From Acidianus manzaensis (GTDB lineage: Archaea > Thermoproteota > Thermoprotei_A > Sulfolobales > Sulfolobaceae): a stretch of DNA of 64,000 bases. The first letter of the stretch is position 1, and every line of letters starts with the position of its first letter. Where the stretch lies: contig NZ_CP020477.1 in NCBI RefSeq assembly GCF_002116695.1, forward strand, positions 248,001 to 312,000, in the 5' to 3' direction. The notes below the pieces were generated by a model. It was not told where the DNA came from. It worked only from the letters and a program-made list of their open reading frames with translations, and did no database searches. The position numbers and the translations under genes were made by a program. This document shows, in pieces, positions 44,830 through 54,841 of this stretch.

Positions 44830-45309
44830 CTAATTAGAATGATTATTTATCAGATATGGTCTTAGTTTTTGTATTAAACTCTTTAAATTCTTTTCTCTTA
44901 TTTCAAAGGAATTTTCTTCTTGGGGTCTTGGATGAAATTCTCCATGAAGCTTTTCAGCATTCGAAAAATTTATTATTAATTCCTTATCATTTGTTTTATA
45001 TGATAAAAAATCAATTAGAGAAAAATAGTCTTGATAAGTAACTATTTCCAGATCCATTATTTCTGCTACTGCTTGCATAATCAATGATAAGGCTTTCCAA
45101 TAATATTCTCCTGCGTTAATTAGATCTCCTCTTTGCTTTAGATCATCCCCTAACTTTAGATATTCATCAGATATTGACAAGACTAAATTGTTTTTTTCTT
45201 TTTGATTATCTATATTTCGTATAACAAGTTTAATTATTGTATTAGTTACATCATCATTAATTTTTTCTAAATACTCATATAGAGAATCTGGAATTTTAAC
45301 TTCTTTCAT
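44830..45309 (-). CDS. PaREP1-family (HEPN-like) protein
   Basis: 159 residues. The core SDEYLKLGDDLKQRGDLINAGEYYWKALSLIMQAVAEIM is the PaREP1 pattern (paired helices with KGD...A.EKYWKA), then NAEKLHGEFHPRP in the position of the family's LHxxFY segment. PaREP1 proteins are archaeal, often multicopy, with a HEPN-like fold and unknown function, perhaps nucleotide or RNA binding. TATA element at about 45332-45340 fits a leaderless start at 45309. Divergent from the cobalamin operon. Confidence 0.75.
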   Translation of the reverse strand: MKEVKIPDSLYEYLEKINDDVTNTIIKLVIRNIDNQKEKNNLVLSISDEYLKLGDDLKQRGDLINAGEYYWKALSLIMQAVAEIMDLEIVTYQDYFSLIDFLSYKTNDKELIINFSNAEKLHGEFHPRPQEENSFEIREKNLKSLIQKLRPYLINNHSN

Positions 45310-45406
45310 CTTAACTAACTTGTTTTTGTATGTTATAAATTTTTTCTTTTCTTTACATTTTTAAACTAATAATATAGAAGAAGTGGAAAGGATCTTAAAA
45401 AGAAAA

Positions 45407-45415
45407 GTATAAAAA
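45407..45415 (+). promoter_or_regulatory. TATA box of the cobalamin operon
   Basis: GTATAAAAA about 27 bases before the ATG of cbiG at 45438, expected spacing for a leaderless transcript. No cobalamin riboswitch is visible in the 130 bases to the divergent gene. Confidence 0.55.
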
Positions 45416-45437
45416 CCAAGCTGGATAAGATATCCAA

Positions 45438-46436
45438 ATGTTAGAAAATGTTTGGAGAGGCATCGCAATAATATATGCTTCGAACAGAGATTCAGCAGAA
45501 AAAATTTATAGGATATTGAGGGAAAATGGAGTTCCTTCCTCACTATTTCCTTTTAATCAAGTTGATTTTGATAACGTTTGGAATTGTTATGATGGAGTAA
45601 TCTTTGTAATGGCTTTAGGAGGAGTAGTTAGAACAATTTGTAAATATGTAAATAAGAAAAATTTGGATCCCCCAGTTATAGCTATAGATGATTCTTTAAA
45701 TTATGTAATTCCAATTTTAGGAGCCCATTGGGGAGCCAATGACATAGCAAAAGAAATCTCAGAAGTGCTTAACTCTCAGTTGATTATTACTACCGCAAGT
45801 GAATTGAAAGGCGTTACTCCCATAGAATACTTTGCTAAGAAAATGCTTTACAAAATAGAAAACGTTGATGGTGTAGTCAAAGTAGATTCTACGCTGGTAA
45901 AAGGAGGTAAAGTATGCATTTTAGGAATAGATAAACTTCCAAATTTAAATGGAAACTATTCAAATAATTTAGATGAAGACTGCGAATCTATTGTTCTTAT
46001 AGATAATGCAGAAAACGAAAAATTAAAAGGAATTAAGAAAATTGATCTATTACTTAAACCCATTCAACTTTCCATAGGTATTGGTCTTAAAAAGGAAGCT
46101 AGCAAAGAAAAAGTAAAGGAAGCTATTTATTTTGCTTTACATAAACTAAATTCAAATTTAGATAGAGTTAAAGTAATTTCTTCAGTAAAAGAGAGAGTAA
46201 GTGAAGTTTCTAAAGAATTAGGTAAGCCATTTAAACTTGTAAGTATAGATGAATTGAATTCGTTTTATGATCCTTGCCTCTCTCCTCAGTCTGAGAAATT
46301 AAAGGAAATAGGAATTAAAGGTGTAGCAGAAATTTCTGCTTTGATTGCAGGAGGGAAGGATAGCACGCTCTTAATGAGAAAAATCCCTTATGAGGGAGAA
46401 GTAACTGTGGCAATAGCTTCTTATGAAGGTGATTAG
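45438..46436 (+). CDS. cbiG: Cobalt-precorrin 5A hydrolase
   Basis: 332 residues. The N-terminal half has IIYASNRDSAEKI and VMALGGVVRTICKY, and the C-terminal CbiG domain has LSIGIGLKKEASKEKVKEAI and KGVAEISALIAGGKDSTLL, all typical of CbiG, which opens the delta-lactone of cobalt-precorrin 5A, releasing acetaldehyde, in the anaerobic cobalamin pathway. First gene of the operon cbiG-cbiE-cbiXC-cbiH-cbiD. Confidence 0.9.
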   Translation: MLENVWRGIAIIYASNRDSAEKIYRILRENGVPSSLFPFNQVDFDNVWNCYDGVIFVMALGGVVRTICKYVNKKNLDPPVIAIDDSLNYVIPILGAHWGANDIAKEISEVLNSQLIITTASELKGVTPIEYFAKKMLYKIENVDGVVKVDSTLVKGGKVCILGIDKLPNLNGNYSNNLDEDCESIVLIDNAENEKLKGIKKIDLLLKPIQLSIGIGLKKEASKEKVKEAIYFALHKLNSNLDRVKVISSVKERVSEVSKELGKPFKLVSIDELNSFYDPCLSPQSEKLKEIGIKGVAEISALIAGGKDSTLLMRKIPYEGEVTVAIASYEGD

Positions 46437-46437
46437 A

Positions 46438-47103
46438 ATGATTTACGTAATAGGTGTAGGACCTGGAGATCCAGAATTAATAAGTGAAAAAGCGTTGAAA
46501 ATAATTAATAAGGCTGAAGTAATTACTGGTTGGAAGAGTGTAATTGAGAGATTTAATTTTGATAATGAGAAGAAAAAAGAGGTAATTCCTTTAAATTATA
46601 AGGAAGAAAAAAATCTTCTAGAAATAGTATTTGAAAAAGCTAAAAACAAGGAAGTGGCTTTTCTAGATCATGGAGATCCTTCAGTCTCTGATTTTGAACT
46701 TATGAGTAAATTAAGGGATTTATCTAGAAAGTATAATGTAAAAATTTCTTTTATTCCAGGCATAAGCTCTGTCTTAGCTTCTTTAGCTTACTTAGGAATT
46801 GACTTATCTAAAGTAATTTTCATTACATATCACGTTAGAGGACCTACTGAAGATATTAAAAAATATTTGAATTGTGGTAGAGATTTACTCATAATTCCTT
46901 CTCCTTATCCTGATGGAGTTGTATCATTAGCTAAAGAGTTAGAGAAGAATGGATGTGGAGAAGGTAAAATTACAGTCATGCAAAAATTAACTTATCCAGA
47001 CCAAATAATAAAAGAATACAAAGTTAAAGAATTATCCAACAGCAATGAGAAATTTTCTGATTTAACTATTGTATATGTTTCTTGTGGTGATAAAAATGAA
47101 TGA
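46438..47103 (+). CDS. cbiE: Cobalt-precorrin-7 (C5)-methyltransferase
   Basis: 221 residues from ATG 46438 (ATG 46423 would add five). It begins MIYVIGVGPGDPELISEKAL, the P-loop-like GVGPGDP of tetrapyrrole methylases, with LDHGDPSVSDFELMSKL and FIPGISSVLASLAYLGIDL as later SAM-binding motifs. The pattern, including the early position in the operon, fits CbiE, which methylates C5 (with CbiT acting on C15, not found here). The ribosome site GAAGGTGAT overlaps the cbiG end just before 46438. Confidence 0.85.
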   Translation: MIYVIGVGPGDPELISEKALKIINKAEVITGWKSVIERFNFDNEKKKEVIPLNYKEEKNLLEIVFEKAKNKEVAFLDHGDPSVSDFELMSKLRDLSRKYNVKISFIPGISSVLASLAYLGIDLSKVIFITYHVRGPTEDIKKYLNCGRDLLIIPSPYPDGVVSLAKELEKNGCGEGKITVMQKLTYPDQIIKEYKVKELSNSNEKFSDLTIVYVSCGDKNE

Positions 47104-48078
47104 AGCAATAGTTATCATAACTCATGGATCTAGAAGAGGAACTTTCGTTGAAGATATGCAAAACGTAGCTGAGTTTTTAGAGGATAAACTATTGAGAGAA
47201 GTTATTCTTTCTCATAATGAATTTACTGAACCTAATTGGAGAAACGTATTAGACGAATTAACTAGTAAAGGAGTCAAAAAAATAGTGTTCTCTTTAGCTT
47301 TTCTGGGCAGAGGAAATCATATAGCAAAAGATATAATGGGGTCTTTAGGTTTAGAAATGGAATTTTATACATGGAAGAAAACAAATTGGAAAGGAAAAGA
47401 TATAGAAGTTTACTTTACTAGGCCATTAGCAGATTCTAACTTAGTAAAAATCGCTTTATTATCTAGAATTTCTAGGGCATTTAATGAAATTCATGTAGAT
47501 GCTGTAGAAGATCCTTACGAGATAGAAGACAGAACAATGAACATTATCAAAGAAATGATAAAAGATAAAGTAGAAAATAAGAGATACTTAGAATTATACG
47601 CTAGATCAGTTTACGCTACTGGAAATCCTGACATAATAAATCATATATACATTTCTGATAATTTTCTAGATTCAGCAATTGAAGCATTAAGAGGAGGAAT
47701 AGAAATATTAGCTGACATAAAAATGGTCTCAGTAGGAATTAGGTGGAAAGTAAGAACTTTAATTGACGATGAAAGAACAAAAGAATTATCTAAAAAACTT
47801 GGAATAACTAGGGCTGAAGCATCAATATCTTTAGGATTAAAAGAAGGATCTTACGGAATAGTTATAGGCAATTCACCAACAGCAATCTTAGGATTACTAA
47901 AAGAAGAAGCAGAAGTGCCTTTTGTTATTGCTACACCTCCAGGTTTTACTAATGCGAAAGAGTTAAAGGAGGAATTAATAAAGAGAAAACAGTATCCTTC
48001 CTTCGTAGTTAAAGGAAATTTAGGTGGAAGTAATATTGCAGTTTCAGTTATGAACGAAGTAATTAGGGAGGCTAAACA

Positions 48079-48082
<4 letters not shown>
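47096..48082 (+). CDS. CbiX-CbiC fusion: sirohydrochlorin cobaltochelatase plus cobalt-precorrin-8 methylmutase
   Basis: About 328 residues from ATG 47096, which overlaps cbiE by eight bases. Residues 1-105 are a short CbiX-type chelatase: IVIITHGSRRG with the metal-binding His, and LSHNEFTEPNWRNVLDEL, GRGNHIAKDI with the second His. Residues about 125-328 are CbiC: ARSVYATGNPDIINHIYIS, GGIEILADIKMVSVGI, PSFVVKGNLGGSNIAVSVMNE. At the position of the catalytic His of CbiC/CobH (usually R-x-I/V-H-A-T) this protein has Tyr. The short chelatase half is the class found as homodimers in archaea. It inserts cobalt and later migrates the C11 methyl group to C12. Confidence 0.85.
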
Positions 48083-48843
<761 letters not shown>

Positions 48844-48852
48844 TTTTTAACT

Positions 48853-49905
48853 ATGAGTGTTATTGAGACTTTAAAGAGGTTTGGAATAACTACTGGAGCT
48901 ACTGCTGCAGCTGGAGCTAAGGCTGCTACAATTATGTTATTACAGAACAGAAAAGTTGATAGAGTAGTTATTCCTACTCCAATAGGATTAAGAATAGAAA
49001 TACCAATAGATGATGTTAATAAAATTGAAGAGGAAAATAAGGAAGAGGCTTGCGCTAAAGTAACCAAATTTTCTGGAGACAATCCAGACGTTTTAAATAA
49101 CTTAGAAATAATTTCATGCGTTCAAAGAAGCCAATCCGATATTCAAGTTTTCGGTGATAATGGAGTAGGAAGAATAACTAGACCAGGATTAAGAGAAACT
49201 AATGGTTATGCTATAAGTCCTACTGCAACAGAAATGATAATTAATGCAGTAAAAGAAGTAACAGAAAAAGGAATAATAGTCAGAGTAAAAGTTCCTAATG
49301 GAGAAGAAATTTCTAAGCATACAATGAACCCATTAATTGGAATTCAAGGAGGCATATCAATCTTAGGAACTACTGGTATAGAAATGCCAGTAAGTGATGA
49401 GGATTTTATAGCTCATATTGTAGCTGAATTATGCTATTTAAAGAATAAGACTGATCAAGTAGCTTTAGCATTTGGAAATACTAGCTTTGAAATAGCTAAA
49501 AAGTTAGGATATGAAACAGTAAAAATAGGAGATAGAGTTGGAGATTCTATAAATTCTGCCATAAAAGAAGGATTCCAAAAAATTGTATTAGTAGGACTTC
49601 CAGGAAAAATGACTAAAGTTGCTGCAGGAATTTTCAATACTCATCACTCTTACGGAGATGCTAGGATTGAAACTATTACTTTTGCTTCTGTTTTAGCTGG
49701 TATATCAAGAGAAAAACTAGAGAAAATTTCTCGTTCTAAAACCGTATCTGAAGCTTTATCTTATTTATCTTTTGAAGAAAAGAAAGAAGTTATGAAAATA
49801 ATTGCAAACAGAATTTTAGAAAGACTTAACGTAAATTGGAAGGCCAATTTTACTGTCTTGATATTTGATGAAAAAGGAGAAGAATTAGCTTCTGCTAGTA
49901 AGTAA
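48853..49905 (+). CDS. cbiD: Cobalt-precorrin-5B (C1)-methyltransferase
   Basis: 350 residues. FGITTGATAAAGAKAATIML is the TTG(A/T)xAAA motif of CbiD; GDNGVGRITRPGL, SPTATEMI, VTEKGIIVRVKVPNGEEIS and HTMNPLIGIQGGISILGTTG follow in family order. It methylates C1 with loss of the earlier C20 fragment. The last codons AGT AAG TAA run into a palindromic element starting at 49902, so the stop codon is inside the element. Confidence 0.93.
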   Translation: MSVIETLKRFGITTGATAAAGAKAATIMLLQNRKVDRVVIPTPIGLRIEIPIDDVNKIEEENKEEACAKVTKFSGDNPDVLNNLEIISCVQRSQSDIQVFGDNGVGRITRPGLRETNGYAISPTATEMIINAVKEVTEKGIIVRVKVPNGEEISKHTMNPLIGIQGGISILGTTGIEMPVSDEDFIAHIVAELCYLKNKTDQVALAFGNTSFEIAKKLGYETVKIGDRVGDSINSAIKEGFQKIVLVGLPGKMTKVAAGIFNTHHSYGDARIETITFASVLAGISREKLEKISRSKTVSEALSYLSFEEKKEVMKIIANRILERLNVNWKANFTVLIFDEKGEELASASK

Positions 49906-50142
49906 ACTACTCAGCCCTTAATGACGAAGCATCTCGCGATGAGGATTTCCTGCTTCTTTGAGGAAACTTGCTGTACACCACCTCACTAGGTGATATACAG
50001 TAGAGGTTTTCCCTCCACAGGCAATCAGGCAGTCCCAACACTCATCAGCTAGCTCTTACAGCCAAGCAGGGCTAAACAAATAATAATTTTCTTAAAAACT
50101 TTCTATAAGGGGCTATTCATCTCACTGACTTCCGCCCCTTAA
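49902..50142 (-). mobile_element. IS200/IS605-derived non-autonomous palindromic element, copy B
   Basis: About 241 bases, full-length match in block order to 18970-19212. Hairpins: TTTCCT (49946-49951)/AGGAAA (49961-49966); CTGTA (49971-49975)/TACAG (49996-50000) enclosing CACCT/AGGTG with a four-base loop; AAGGGGC (50107-50113)/GCCCCTT (50134-50140); CATC/GATG around TCGC near 49930-49942. No ORF. The minus-strand right end GAGTAGTTTAC and the left end GGGGCGGAAGTC resemble archaeal IS605-type elements. The element end supplies the TAA of cbiD. Confidence 0.72.
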
Positions 50143-50158
50143 CCACAATTTAAGTTAA

Positions 50159-51673
50159 TTATTTGCTAACTATTTCTGTATATTTTGGTTTCTCTATGTT
50201 ATAAGTCCTGCTAGCTAATATACCTCCTAGCAAGAATGGAATTTGGTACGTTGACCAAAATATATTTACTATGATAGCTGCCTTTAGTATTATAGACGTA
50301 GAAGTTAAGTACCATATTATTCCGAGGATATCACTTAAACTTAATAATATTATAAAAATTAAATGTGGTATTATAAGTTTGAAATTTCTAGATACTACAC
50401 CTTTAGGAGTTACTTTAAATGGAATCTTTCTTCTAAATATCCACGATATAAAAGAGAGTGTTATAGCATAAAACTCCAAATATTCTACCACTTGGTGATA
50501 ATAAAATCCTTTCAAACCGTATTCTCCTTTCTCTTTTACAGAGAAAGAAAACAAGACAATAGTTATAATTAGATAAGGAATATATAACAATACATAAAGA
50601 ATGGGATTTATTTTAACTATTGGAATCCTTAACGAAAGAAATATAATAGGAGATATGAATTCTAAAATAGTTATAGGACCTTCTTTAACCCAGTATAGAA
50701 ATCCAGAAAAATAATCAAAAAATTGAGAAAAGCTAAGATTACTTTTCAACATTTCTCCAAGCAATTGAAAATATCCAAAGGACCATCTTGACTGTTGAGT
50801 TAGATAAGCAGACAAGTCTTCTGGAGGCTCACCATACCAAATGAGACCAACATCAGCATATACTGTTTTATATCCTTTTTCATTAAGTTTTATTGACGTA
50901 GCAGCATCTTCTGTTATACTATATTCTGCAAAATAACCTACATCCTTAAGTGCTGATATTCTGAATACTGAACCAGAACCTAAAGAAAAAGCTGAATAAC
51001 CAGATCTACCTCTCATTATAATTCTAAGGAATGGCTCTTGTTGGTATTTAGCTCCTTGAGCTATTTTGGTATACGTTTCTGTATAATTTTGAGGTATCTG
51101 CACTAATGCTACTTTAGGATCGGAAAAATAAGGAATTACTTGTTCAAAGAATCCTTCTAATGGTCTTTGATCCGCGTCAAATATAGCTACTAGATCAAAT
51201 GAATCCTCAATTTTCTTCAAAGCTTCATTAATTGCACCGGCTTTAAAACCTTTTCTGTTTTCTCTATGAAAATAAATAATATCATTTTTCTTGCAAAAGT
51301 TCTCTAATTCTTTTCTTATTTCCTCATTTGTAGAATCGTCTAGTAAGAATACTTTACCATATTTCTGAGTAACATTTTTTACTGAAATTAAGGTACTTTC
51401 TACAATTTTAGGATCTTCATTAAAAGAAGTAACAAAAGAAGCTATTCTATAATTTTGAATTTTTCCTGCAAGAGGCATATAGTATTTTTTGGACCTCTTT
51501 GATACTGAATAGTAATTAATAAAGATAAAAAACCCTACTACCATGGAAAGCCATACTCCAAAAGCTATCCAAACAGTTAGCAGATTTACGTAGGTAAAGT
51601 AAGTAAATATAACAGAAATTATAACAGGAAGAACAAATAATAATAAGTTAGATAATTTCATTATTATCATCAT
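50159..51673 (-). CDS. Processive family 2 glycosyltransferase (cellulose synthase-like), membrane
   Basis: 504 residues. Two N-terminal helices, a GT-A domain with AIFDADQRPLEGFFEQ (DxD), SITEDAATSIKLNEK (catalytic TED) and QQSRWSFGYFQLL (QxxRW), then about four C-terminal helices forming an export channel. This motif set is that of processive beta-glycan synthases such as cellulose or hyaluronan synthase. It would make an extracellular polysaccharide from a nucleotide sugar. Start overlaps the ParA-like gene by four bases; ATG 51661 is another possible start. Product is unknown. Confidence 0.87.
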   Translation of the reverse strand: MMIIMKLSNLLLFVLPVIISVIFTYFTYVNLLTVWIAFGVWLSMVVGFFIFINYYSVSKRSKKYYMPLAGKIQNYRIASFVTSFNEDPKIVESTLISVKNVTQKYGKVFLLDDSTNEEIRKELENFCKKNDIIYFHRENRKGFKAGAINEALKKIEDSFDLVAIFDADQRPLEGFFEQVIPYFSDPKVALVQIPQNYTETYTKIAQGAKYQQEPFLRIIMRGRSGYSAFSLGSGSVFRISALKDVGYFAEYSITEDAATSIKLNEKGYKTVYADVGLIWYGEPPEDLSAYLTQQSRWSFGYFQLLGEMLKSNLSFSQFFDYFSGFLYWVKEGPITILEFISPIIFLSLRIPIVKINPILYVLLYIPYLIITIVLFSFSVKEKGEYGLKGFYYHQVVEYLEFYAITLSFISWIFRRKIPFKVTPKGVVSRNFKLIIPHLIFIILLSLSDILGIIWYLTSTSIILKAAIIVNIFWSTYQIPFLLGGILASRTYNIEKPKYTEIVSK

Positions 51674-53055
51674 ATAATTTCTTTTATTTTATATAACCCA
51701 TCCTCGCTAATCTTTACTAGATAATTTACGTGAGGTTCAATTTCCTCGCATTCGTCTTTTATATCATCGCATATAAGAACAATTGAAGCTTGACTCTTAT
51801 ACTTTAAGGAAGAAATAAGGGTATTCCAAAACTCATACTTTTGTGAAGTCATATCACAACAATTAGATGCTGGAGTTACATCGTTTGTTCTATATAATAT
51901 TATAATCTTTTCATCATTATTTAATTGAGATAGAATATCAGTTGATAATCTCTTAGCTAATTTCAGTACATCAGCAATGTTTTTACTCATAAATCTTTCT
52001 TCTCTATACTTAGGTAAAACTGTAATATTAGTGAATTTAATTTTAGGTAAAGTTTTATCATTAATCTCAGAAAGAATTTTATCATTAGTAGTTATCAGAG
52101 CAACAGAAATCTCATTTCTTTGCTGAATATATTCTAAAACATTCTTTGCAAAACGCAGTTTTCCGGAAGACGGTAATCCTCTAACTAATATAACTGTATT
52201 AGAATTTACTACCTTAGCTAATTCATTAATTGGATCTGAGGAAATAATCTCTTTTTTATTTTGCTGATTTTCTTGTAACAAAAGTTCAACTAAGTTCTTT
52301 ATCTCATTTATTTCCGGTAAATCTGTAACACCATAATTTTGAGTATTAAGTGAAGGATAGAGGGGTATTATTAATCCAAATCTAACTAGACTCGTTTTAA
52401 CTATTTTATCAAGTTTTTCTCTAGCTTTATTAATACTGTCTTCTAAACTAGGCACCATATTTATTATAAATGAGAACGGATAACCAGGCACAGTTGAGTT
52501 ATTTTCTACATCATTCATGTATTTAACTGTAGTATTTATCACATTTTCAGAGAAATTGGATACATACATCCTTAAACTTTTTGCATTAGTATAAATCGAA
52601 TAAAAATTTTCCACTTCATGTTTAGCAATTTCGGAATTAAGAAGTATATTAGGTGGATTATCGATTATGAAATATTCGTATTCATCCTTAGATATGAACT
52701 CTTTGTATAAAGAAGAAAATTTTTCCTTTAAATCTTGATGCTTATGTATATAGTCAAGATCTTCGTAAGTCCTCTCTCCATCTCCAAACAATTTTAAATT
52801 TGCCAATAACCCCTCATTTATATAAATTTTCTTAATACAGTTTTCAAAATTATTTTCTCCAGAAACTACTTTGGTTAATAATCCAGCAGAAGATATATTA
52901 AAGACAGAAGAAGAAAAACCAATTATATCTCTATCAACTATTAGAACTTTCTTACCTCTAGAAGCTAATTCTTTGCCAATCATCAAACTTATAGTTGACT
53001 TGCCTACTCCTCCTTTTATTCCTAAAACTGTGATTCTATAAGGATTATCAATCAT
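51670..53055 (-). CDS. ParA/MinD-like ATPase with a second P-loop domain
   Basis: About 461 residues from ATG 53055, supported by TTTATTAA some 25 bases upstream (TTG 53061 is the longer alternative). Residues 1-260 are a SIMIBI ATPase with deviant Walker A GIKGGVGKSTISLMI and Walker A' DRDIIGFSSS, then DNPPNIL. Residues about 275-455 hold a second, RecA-like region with RGLPSSGKLRFA (P-loop with Leu in place of Thr) and KIIILYRTNDV as Walker B-like. It is translationally coupled to the polysaccharide synthase, so it may position or regulate that enzyme, as MinD/BcsQ-like ATPases do in bacteria. The link to BcsQ is inference. Confidence 0.75.
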   Translation of the reverse strand: MIDNPYRITVLGIKGGVGKSTISLMIGKELASRGKKVLIVDRDIIGFSSSVFNISSAGLLTKVVSGENNFENCIKKIYINEGLLANLKLFGDGERTYEDLDYIHKHQDLKEKFSSLYKEFISKDEYEYFIIDNPPNILLNSEIAKHEVENFYSIYTNAKSLRMYVSNFSENVINTTVKYMNDVENNSTVPGYPFSFIINMVPSLEDSINKAREKLDKIVKTSLVRFGLIIPLYPSLNTQNYGVTDLPEINEIKNLVELLLQENQQNKKEIISSDPINELAKVVNSNTVILVRGLPSSGKLRFAKNVLEYIQQRNEISVALITTNDKILSEINDKTLPKIKFTNITVLPKYREERFMSKNIADVLKLAKRLSTDILSQLNNDEKIIILYRTNDVTPASNCCDMTSQKYEFWNTLISSLKYKSQASIVLICDDIKDECEEIEPHVNYLVKISEDGLYKIKEII

Positions 53056-53072
53056 AACCAAATATCACTATT

Positions 53073-53600
53073 CGTAAACATTAATAAACTTAATATAAAA
53101 ATATATAAGAACACACCTAACAAAAATATATTAACATGTACATTGCTTTCTATAATTTGTAGAGATATGATATATTTATTTCGATAAAATTATTTTAATA
53201 TTTTTAATGTATCTATTCACTATTAGTCTGAAAGCTACATTATCCCTTACCGTCCGAAGTTACACAAATCTCATCTGAGGATCAAGACGCTCGTAGGTTC
53301 CTCCATTATTACGAGAAAGATTGTAGATATTCATTTGAATCAGCAAGACTTTCTGTTAGCTAGTAGATAAAAGGATTTTTTATAGGAATTTCTCATAGTA
53401 TCATTAGAGGAGTATAAAGTATTTAAAAGTTAGTTTTTCATAAACTCAACTCATATAGATCTCTATATAGAGAAAATATACATGTAAAACTAATACCTAA
53501 TAACTGCACAATGGACTTTCTAGACTATTTTAAGGTAATTTTGATAAAGTAAAAAATCTATATTGATAATTTATTAAAAGTTTGCATATGGACTATTAGT
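53073..53600. other. Intergenic region, no gene; palindrome at 53461
   Basis: About 530 bases with many stops in all frames. A short run near 53280-53350 is less AT-rich than its surroundings (GACGCTCGTAGGTTCCTCC) but gives no ORF and no tRNA-like fold that I can see. CTCTATATAGAG at 53461-53472 is a 12-base perfect palindrome. Confidence 0.4.
53461..53472. promoter_or_regulatory. 12-bp perfect palindrome, possible operator
   Basis: CTCTATATAGAG is fully self-complementary. It is 180 bases before the DUF302 gene. Such short AT palindromes also occur by chance. Confidence 0.25.
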
Positions 53601-53651
53601 ACTGAATTTTTAGGATAATTTATTATGTTGTTATTCTCTTTAGTTATTATG

Positions 53652-54020
53652 ATAAGGGAATGCAAGTATAATTTTGATCAATGTGTATCAAATTTAATAA
53701 ACGCAATAAAATCATTAAATGCTCAAATATTCTGTGAAATAGACCATAGGGAAAATGCAGAAAAAGTGGGTTTAGAAATGAATAAAGCAAAAGTTATATT
53801 TTTCGGAAATCCTAAAGTAGGGACTTTACTAATGCAAGAAAAAATAGAGATATGCTATGACTTGCCTTTAAGAATTGCAGTATTTGAGAAAAATAATAAA
53901 TGTTTTCTGGAATATAAATTACCTAGTGATTTCACAGAAGAATATCAAATAAAAAACGTTGATGTTATAAAAAAGATGGATGAATTCATGGGTAATATTA
54001 TTAAAAATCTGACAGTATAA
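53652..54020 (+). CDS. DUF302 family protein
   Basis: About 122 residues from ATG 53652 (ATG 53625 adds nine hydrophobic residues). IFCEIDHRENAEKVGLEMNKAKVIFFGNPKVGTLLMQ and CYDLPLRIAVFE are the DUF302 hallmarks (A-x-x-x-G...xFGNPx-GT-xLM...DLPLR). DUF302 proteins are small soluble proteins of unknown role. TTTATTA at about 53619-53625 would be the TATA box of a leaderless transcript. Followed by a two-gene unit of unknown function. Confidence 0.75.
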   Translation: MRECKYNFDQCVSNLINAIKSLNAQIFCEIDHRENAEKVGLEMNKAKVIFFGNPKVGTLLMQEKIEICYDLPLRIAVFEKNNKCFLEYKLPSDFTEEYQIKNVDVIKKMDEFMGNIIKNLTV

Positions 54021-54127
54021 TATATTTTTTCCTGTTACATTATCTGTAATTACTTTACAATTTATAAAGAATAAAATTTTTTTATAACTAGAAAACCTTA
54101 ATATGTAGAGTAGTAAGAAAAAATACA

Positions 54128-54841
54128 ATGCTATATAAACTTTCACAGTTGTCTGATTTGCCTATCAGAGATAATGAAATTTCCCTTTTAGTTGATTCTC
54201 ATGATTATATGAGAAATCTTAATAAACTTGCACTTTTAGATAAAATACATCTTTATACTTTAGATGATTTTTTAATGGAAACTTTAGAATTAGCCGGATC
54301 TTTGAGAGAGCTGGGAGTAGTTACTTCTATTAATGATCTACCAGAAAGTAAAGAAGAAAAACTTATGAATGATAATATTTATTTAAACGTAAATATAACT
54401 GAACTCAATAAAGAAACTACTTGGAATATAGGTTCTAACATATTCTTATCTGATAATAAATATATAATAGGAAAAGATTTTCCAATACCTGATCCTAGAA
54501 CAGGAATAATAGGAAATATATTAAGGAAAAATAAAGTAGTAATCTTTCGTAAAATTAAAGAAAATGAAGGAATAGGAGAATTAATAGGAGGAAAATATGA
54601 TGGAGAAAAATTACTAATAAGACCTAACAGATGGTTAAGCGATTTATCAGTAATCAATATAAAAAGAAATGAGAATAATAATAAAATAATTTCTGATGTC
54701 AGAGAATTATTCTGTAGGCCTTTGGGCTCAGCTTATATTCCTGTAACTGAGGATGAATTATTTTCAGTTTTAATTAAATTTAATATGAGAGCTGGTGGAT
54801 TTCCAAAAGATTGCTATAAAGTCCTAGGTTGGTTGGATTGA
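54128..54841 (+). CDS. Hypothetical protein coupled to a ParA-like gene
   Basis: 237 residues, soluble, acidic and Asn/Lys-rich. Segments include PIRDNEISLLVDSHDYMRNL, PDPRTGIIGNILRKNKVVIF and RELFCRPLGSAYIPVTED. I recognise no family. It ends with TGA overlapping the TTG start of the following ParA-like gene (TTGA), so the two are translationally coupled. ParA-like ATPases usually have a partner binding protein encoded next to them, and this could be it; that is inference. Confidence 0.6.
   Translation: MLYKLSQLSDLPIRDNEISLLVDSHDYMRNLNKLALLDKIHLYTLDDFLMETLELAGSLRELGVVTSINDLPESKEEKLMNDNIYLNVNITELNKETTWNIGSNIFLSDNKYIIGKDFPIPDPRTGIIGNILRKNKVVIFRKIKENEGIGELIGGKYDGEKLLIRPNRWLSDLSVINIKRNENNNKIISDVRELFCRPLGSAYIPVTEDELFSVLIKFNMRAGGFPKDCYKVLGWLD

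Noticed and set aside
53280..53340. A structured RNA or tRNA-like stretch in the gap before DUF302
   Set aside because: Higher GC than the surroundings, but no consistent stem set or T-loop motif.
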